From positions 6,854,501 to 6,918,500 of the forward strand of contig NC_073356.2 of the NCBI RefSeq assembly GCF_027580225.2: 64,000 bases of DNA, in the 5' to 3' direction. The stretch is from Misgurnus anguillicaudatus. Lineage: Eukaryota > Chordata > Actinopteri > Cypriniformes > Cobitidae. Numbering within the stretch: position 1 is the first letter of the stretch; every line of letters begins with the position of its first letter. This document shows, one piece after another, positions 58,859 through 64,000 of this stretch. The notes under the pieces are model-generated. The model did no database searches. It had not been told where the DNA came from and saw nothing but the letters and a program-made list of their open reading frames with translations. Both the position numbers and the translations under genes were made by a program.

Positions 58859-59069
58859 GGGGCCGATTAGACTAATCCTAGACTAAAATAAATGTAAGAG
58901 CTGTCTAAACAAAAACAAAAAACATATCGACATATCGTAAAATACATCAGTGGCCTTTGTTTTGCCTTAAAATGCACACAAGTAATCTTTTGGTATGTTT
59001 GTTCAAGTTATATTTCCCAATTAAACTTATAGTCCTGGCTTAAACTAATCTCTGTCCGGGAAACCACCC
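58859..59069. mobile_element. MITE, GGTTTCCCGGACAGGG type, copy 2 (inverted)
   Basis: It reads GGGGCCGATTAGACTAATCC at the left and TCTGTCCGGGAAACCACCC at the right, reversed relative to copy 1. It interrupts the outer MITE. Confidence 0.78.
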
Positions 59070-59132
59070 TTAAACAATGTTGCACCTTTATGGTACATTA
59101 CTGTGTTTTGTACCCCTAACATTTCACTGGTG

Positions 59133-60899
59133 CAGGCCCGAATTGGCCTTAGGGAGGACCGGGAGAATTCCCGGTGGGCCGGTCTGTTTTTTTTGGCCAC
59201 AAGGGCCGGAGTTGTCATGCCACCGGGTTGAAGGTTGCTGTCCTAGGCTGCCAGCACTTATCCAGCCCCACTTGGGTAATTTGCCGGCTTTAAAAATGTT
59301 AATGTAGGACGCGCGATTTTCTTCTGCTTCTCGCCTGTGAACACAAGTTTCAGACGCGTCTATATTTGAGTGCGCTTGCCCCACGTCTAGATGCGTGACC
59401 TGATACGAACGGCAGCTAAAAGAAAAAGGATACAAATCGTAATTCTAACTCATAAATGCAATAATGAACTATGAAAAGTCAACATTATTCATCGTCTATT
59501 GATAACAAAAATCTATTTGATGCAAAACTCATCAGTTTATTGAAAACGCATATGAATATAAAGTTTTCTCAAGTAAAACAAAAAGTCCATTAAATATTTG
59601 TTCTTTTATGACACAATGTAGGCCTTCCTTACGTTATTTGGCAATATACATGATCTAAGTACTAAAAATGAAGACAAGGATTTTTATTTTTCCATCTGTT
59701 TCCTCTGCATACTTGATAAATCTTGCTTGTGTTTTGTATATCAGGAGTTTCTAAACTTTTTCAACCCAACAGGTAATCTCAAGACCCACCATTTTTTTAT
59801 TTCTTTAATAGAAATATAGGGGAAAACACAAACACATTTGTTCCCTTTTAGTAGTTTTTGAATATGTTTATTTGAATAATATTAAAATACCTTATGATAG
59901 GGCTGCAAGATTATAGCAAAAATCATAATCGTTTAGAGCAGTGTTTCTCAAACTTTTTCAGCCCAAGGACCACTTTATCTTCCAATTTTGTTCTGAGGAC
60001 CACCTAACAGAATCCCACTCTAACACTCCCCCAAAAAAACAACAAAATAGAAAGGATAAGCTAAGTTTAAGTTTAATATGCAACTGTTTCAAGTCAAAAA
60101 CTAATTTTTTAAACACAAATGCAATGCTATGTTCAGAAATTATTATTGTAGATATTAAATGTATTTTATTTCATTTGAACAAGTAAATGTGAAATGAGTT
60201 ACAGCTTAACAACAAACTGCACATGTGAAAAGAAACTGCAATTAAACATACTATAAAAGCCTAGGTCCCACTTAATGTCATTTCAAAGAGCCATTAGTTT
60301 AAAACTGAGGTGGTGAGGTGGTGTATGAAGTCTATGGTTGTACTTGTAACTATGGTAACAATAAAATACTGAAAAAAAATGTTCCCCTTAATGTCCAAAA
60401 TCACTAAAATTACAGGGATTTTACACATGAAACAAAAACTAGCACATTACAAAATTAATAGATCTGTGGATTTTAGCTGCTTTCAGTTGACGCTTGATCT
60501 TTTATTTTGACTCCTCTTTGGTTTAGCCAACCAATCCATTTTTACGTTATTAAAACAGAATGGCAAGAACTGATATAACAGTTTCGCAAGTGCATTAAAA
60601 ATCTACTTAAATAAGTGACGATTGTATAAACACTTGCCTAGTTTACGTCATCTTTTGGCGGACCACTGGGGGGACCACACTTTTACAGAATTACTGATTT
60701 AGAGTACTGTATTTGCATTGATTTGGAAATTATATATTTAATAAAATACAATGTATTGCAAGGTTGCAAAGAATAGCGCACTATTGCAGACTTTCTGAGG
60801 ATTTAATGATATTATTTTAATATAGTCAGTCATGAACTAAAGTGGGCCGGTCTAAGGCATGAAACTCCAGGGCTGAAAATGAGTCCCCCTCCAGCCCTG
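59133..60899. mobile_element. hAT element with perfect target duplication
   Basis: It starts CAGGCCCGAATTGGCC and ends CCCTCCAGCCCTG, with subterminal GTGGGCCGGTCT on both sides. CACTGGTG flanks it exactly (59125-59132 and 60900-60907). 1767 bases including a nested 758-base element. No transposase frame. Confidence 0.93.
59939..60696 (-). mobile_element. hAT-type nonautonomous element, copy 2
   Basis: It starts CAGTGTTTCTCAAACTTTTT and ends TTTTACAGAATTACTG. The flanking octamers GTTTAGAG (59931) and ATTTAGAG (60697) match at 7 of 8 positions. Its body is the reverse complement of 10249-10953. Confidence 0.92.
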
Positions 60900-61228
60900 C
60901 ACTGGTGCAAAATTGGTTAGGGTATAATATTGTACACCAAAAGGTGCAACATTTCAATGTACTGTAAAGGTACAAAAAGAACCACTGAGGGTACCATCCC
61001 AGTGACAGAAAAGGTACAGTTTTGTACCTTTATTTCTGACAGTGTAGGATGATTTTAGAAGACTCACGTTGTTTCGCTTTTTGTCCTTTTTGGTGCTTGT
61101 TGAAAGGCATGAGAAAGGGCACTATGAGGTATGAAAACAGCTGCTGTGACAATTCTTCGTTTTTAAGATCTTTTCATATGCATTTTATATTCATTTACCT
61201 TTTCAAATAAGCTATCATGTGAAATTAT

Positions 61229-61400
61229 ACACAGAGAAAATGGTCCCTAGCTGTCGCAGCAGTACCCTTTCAAAAATTACACCTTTGCACCTAGTTCATG
61301 ATATTACTTCAAAGGTACCAAATGTATACATATCTGTACCAAAATGGTACATATAAGGATCTTTTTGCTTCATTGACTTTTTTTTTGAAAATTCTTTCTG
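61229..61400. repeat. GTACC-rich repeat fragment
   Basis: ATGGTCCCTAGCTGTCGCAG, then GCAGTACCC, resembles the MITE at 23883-24075, followed by repeated GGTACCAAATG and TGGTACATAT strings. The right end was not found. Confidence 0.6.
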
Positions 61401-63209
61401 ACAGTGAACATGGTGTGTACGGAAAAATAAAACCATTTACTATAAGGTTGTATTTGTTAACATCAGTAAATGCATTAGCTATCATGAACAATAAACAATT
61501 GTCACCATACAACCTTATCGCTGATGTGTCCAATCTCACATGTGTAGCACCAGCGGCCTCCGTCTCCACGTGCATTTCAAGTATCAAGCGCAGCCATTAA
61601 CAGCAGACAATAGAAGCTTCCGGATTCACGGGCCCTTTTCATCCCTGAGAGCAGGATTTGTCAAAACAGCATGTGTTATTGAACCCGCTTTTCTCACCAC
61701 GCTGAATGCAAATGAGAGCAGCCTGATTTATTCCCAGCGTTTGATGGATTTATTCTGACAGAGGAAGTGACAGCACTGTGACAGCCACCCCCCCCCAACC
61801 TTTTCTATTTCGATTCTTATTCTATTATGCATTCTATTCTGAAATTCTTTCACAGCTCTAAGGGTTTTCCAAAAACTCGTAGATATTGTTGCATTATTCA
61901 TGATCGTATATTCATTGTCATTTCATATACCACCTCTGATTTGCATACACTCCGATAACCGCGGGTATGGACCTAAAAACTCTGCTCATATGTATTTACA
62001 TCTACTTCATTTGTGCCACTGTGGTTCGTGATGTGCAGACCATAAACTTTATACAATCATCATCATCCATGATCAATATTGTGATCATACCCAGATCATT
62101 GTTTAAAGCAAATATTTACTATGACTGAGTGTTGCATTCCCACTGACAGGGATCTGAAGTCATTTACTTTGAATCTGAGTTAGCCAGAGATCATTAGAAA
62201 TACGACAAAGTTGGGCAGAGTTTAACTTTAATGCAAATGGGCAAAAATGTGATGTGACAGTGGAGGTCACATGATGCCCCACCTGCAGGCAAATACAACG
62301 CCTACTAGAGACCAAAAGTGCAGCGATTTGACCTCCGACTATTTAATTGCTTGCCATGCGATGATGACTGCGTGATTGTTTGCTCTGACACGTGCTCGAA
62401 TTATGAGTTCCTGTAGCATCTCATTGGCTTTTCAATGAAACTCAGCTTACAGAAGTAAATCCTTAGCTAGAAACAGCTGTCCCCAGGCCAGCAGAGGACA
62501 GCAGATCTGAACTCTTGCTCTTCCTGTAGGCCACCGGACGGTCTGTTATCATAATGATGATGGTGGGTTGAAGGTGATAATAGTTGCTGTCTGTGTGAAT
62601 TCTACAGGGCCACGCTATGATGGATAACATCTGAGGTGTTTCGTAACATGCTGGACGTGGGTGGAGGTTATCCATACCGCACTGTATGTGGGTTCCAAAA
62701 AAAACGAGATCATTTTCTATTCATGAGCCTGCTTTAAACAAGTCCACAACAACTGTGATGTTTTATATGAAACTGGTCGCTCGAATGCAGCCTGTAGTGA
62801 GGGGTGTGTGGTCCCCCGCTGGCAGGGGTCCCGGCTGTTTGAAGCAGTGCTGGTTTTGATCTGTGACATCAGAAAGTGGATCAGGATCTCTCAGGGGGAG
62901 TGTCATTTATACGAGCCCCCATACTGAGGAGAGAACGTCCAATTATACATTTGTTAAGATGTTAATGCCCTCCCAATACACACGCTTGCACGAAAAAGTT
63001 TTTCTGCTTACTTCTCTGCATTTGCACTATGCAATTCAAATATGATAAAATCTGTTATCTATAGAATATCTTTAATCTTTCATGTAAATATCGGGTCACT
63101 GTGATTTTACAAAGTAAGATGTGATCTTGGATCAACACCATTGTTCAGATTGCAGGATTAGGGTGCCTGTTAGATTTAGGTTTAGGGGCTTTTAAAAAAA
63201 TCTTCAAAC
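61401..63209. other. Downstream stretch with candidate conserved blocks
   Basis: 61540-61780 and 62260-62900 are repeat-free with balanced composition. The first carries GAATGCAAATGAGAGC, an octamer-like ATGCAAAT. No exon or transposon was recognised. Confidence 0.4.
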
Positions 63210-64000
63210 TAGGGATCGACCGATATGGATTTTTATTGTGCCGGTACCAATTTTTGTTTCATCAGCCTTAGCCGATGACCGATACAGGCTGCAGATTTTC
63301 TTGAGCCGATATTTGGAGCCGATACTGCTTTTGCTCACTCAATATACATCATAAAAATGACACAATGATGCCAAATGTCTCAATTTAAAAAAGTAACATT
63401 TATTGAACTTAAAATAAAACTATATTGAACAAATAGTAAGAACAGGTGAGGGTGCTATGAAACCATGAACTGCACTCTCCACAATGACGAGGAACTATCA
63501 GCAAAGGATATTGATTTCTAGCACTTTACTACTACAAATATATATTGGGGTATATAATTATCTTAAACTAGGACTAGAGCTTAGTTTAATTAGAAAATAT
63601 AACTAGTTTTAACATACATTCCTTACTAAAAACATTACTTGTGTCCATTTTGAGGCAAAACACATGGCACTGATGTATTTTAAGATATGTTAAAAAGAGA
63701 TGTTATTAGTTTGGACAATTCTTACATTTATTTTAGTCTAGGACTACTCTGATCCCTGTCCGGGAAACCGCCCCATAGAGATGAGAAATAAAAACCCACT
63801 TTGTCCAGCTATGATCAGCTGTTGGGCCGAGCTTTCGATGTTGTCATGGAAAGGTTGGTTGTTTTTAGTCACATGACCTGCAATCGCTTGCGGCTTTCAG
63901 CATTCTGTCTGTAAATAATGCCGGAAAAAATCGGTGAACACAGCAGGCAATTATCGGCCGATACCGATACACATTAAAAAAGGCAGATATATCGGTCTAT
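63210..64000. mobile_element. hAT-like element running off the window
   Basis: It starts TAGGGATCGACCGATATGG and has many GCCGATA repeats. The last 60 bases (ATCGGCCGATACCGATACAC, then AGATATATCGGTCTAT) mirror the left end, so the right terminus is only a few bases beyond the window. It contains the MITE at 63547-63774. Confidence 0.8.
63547..63774. mobile_element. MITE, GGTTTCCCGGACAGGG type, copy 3
   Basis: The right end GATCCCTGTCCGGGAAACCGC, then CCC, and the body TTTTAAGATATGTTAAAA match 58477-58698. The left end is decayed. Nested in the 63210 element. Confidence 0.78.

Larger units (their letters stand above)
58802..61046. mobile_element. Outer MITE of a three-level nest
   Basis: The ends TACATTGTCAGAAA and TTTCTGACAGTGTA are inverted repeats. 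Just inside each, GGGATGGTACCC and GGGTACCATCCC match exactly. The remaining host sequence is rich in GTACC and GTACA. It is interrupted by the MITE at 58859-59069 and the hAT at 59133-60899. Confidence 0.82.

Overview
The window is vertebrate nuclear DNA, most likely from a cyprinid-type teleost. The sequence evidence is a two-exon FoxO gene, Tc1 and hAT transposons, many short terminal-inverted-repeat elements (MITEs), SINEs ending in an L2-like tail, and long dinucleotide arrays. No prokaryotic feature, rRNA gene, functional tRNA gene, CRISPR array or LTR element was recognised. The species and the ohnolog (a or b) cannot be settled without a search.

Only one host gene is visible: a plus-strand FoxO transcription factor that I read as foxo6. 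Coding exon 1 (14232-14699, 156 codons) carries the first AKT site and the front half of the forkhead domain. It sits at the end of a CpG-rich promoter and 5' UTR region (about 12530-14231) with a palindromic CRE. A 36.1 kb phase-0 intron (14700-50802) splits the forkhead domain. Coding exon 2 (50803-52485, 560 codons plus stop) carries the rest of the domain, the second AKT site, a degenerate third site, an LxxLL-type motif, an unusual histidine-rich tract and the C-terminal transactivation motif. The predicted protein has 716 residues. A long 3' UTR probably ends near 55260, after an AATAAA at 55235.

Layout. 1-12500: upstream DNA dominated by transposons, with a broken Tc1 element (3160-4788) inside an AT microsatellite, a 2.46 kb hAT shell (6059-8514) holding two younger elements, and a hAT copy at 10249. 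12500-15300: promoter and exon 1. 15300-50800: intron, with repeat-poor stretches that may be conserved noncoding elements alternating with repeat clusters at 18-20.5, 22.4-24.1, 25.9-27.2, 28.2-33.7, 34.3-37.6, 38.3, 39.7-40.6, 43.6-44.7, 46.7 and 48 kb. 50803-55260: exon 2 and 3' UTR. 55300-64000: downstream DNA with more MITEs, a three-level nest at 58802-61046 and a hAT-like element running off the end.

The most striking structure is transposon nesting. Several 8-bp hAT target duplications can be read exactly. At least nine short elements have terminal inverted repeats that begin and end in TTAA, as piggyBac-type insertions do. Two of the nests contain their own empty-site control: one element sits in one arm of a palindromic host whose other arm is uninterrupted, and another has inserted into a copy of its own family. 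I found no convincing new molecular system. The best leads are the histidine-rich insert in the FoxO protein and the abundance of TTAA elements.
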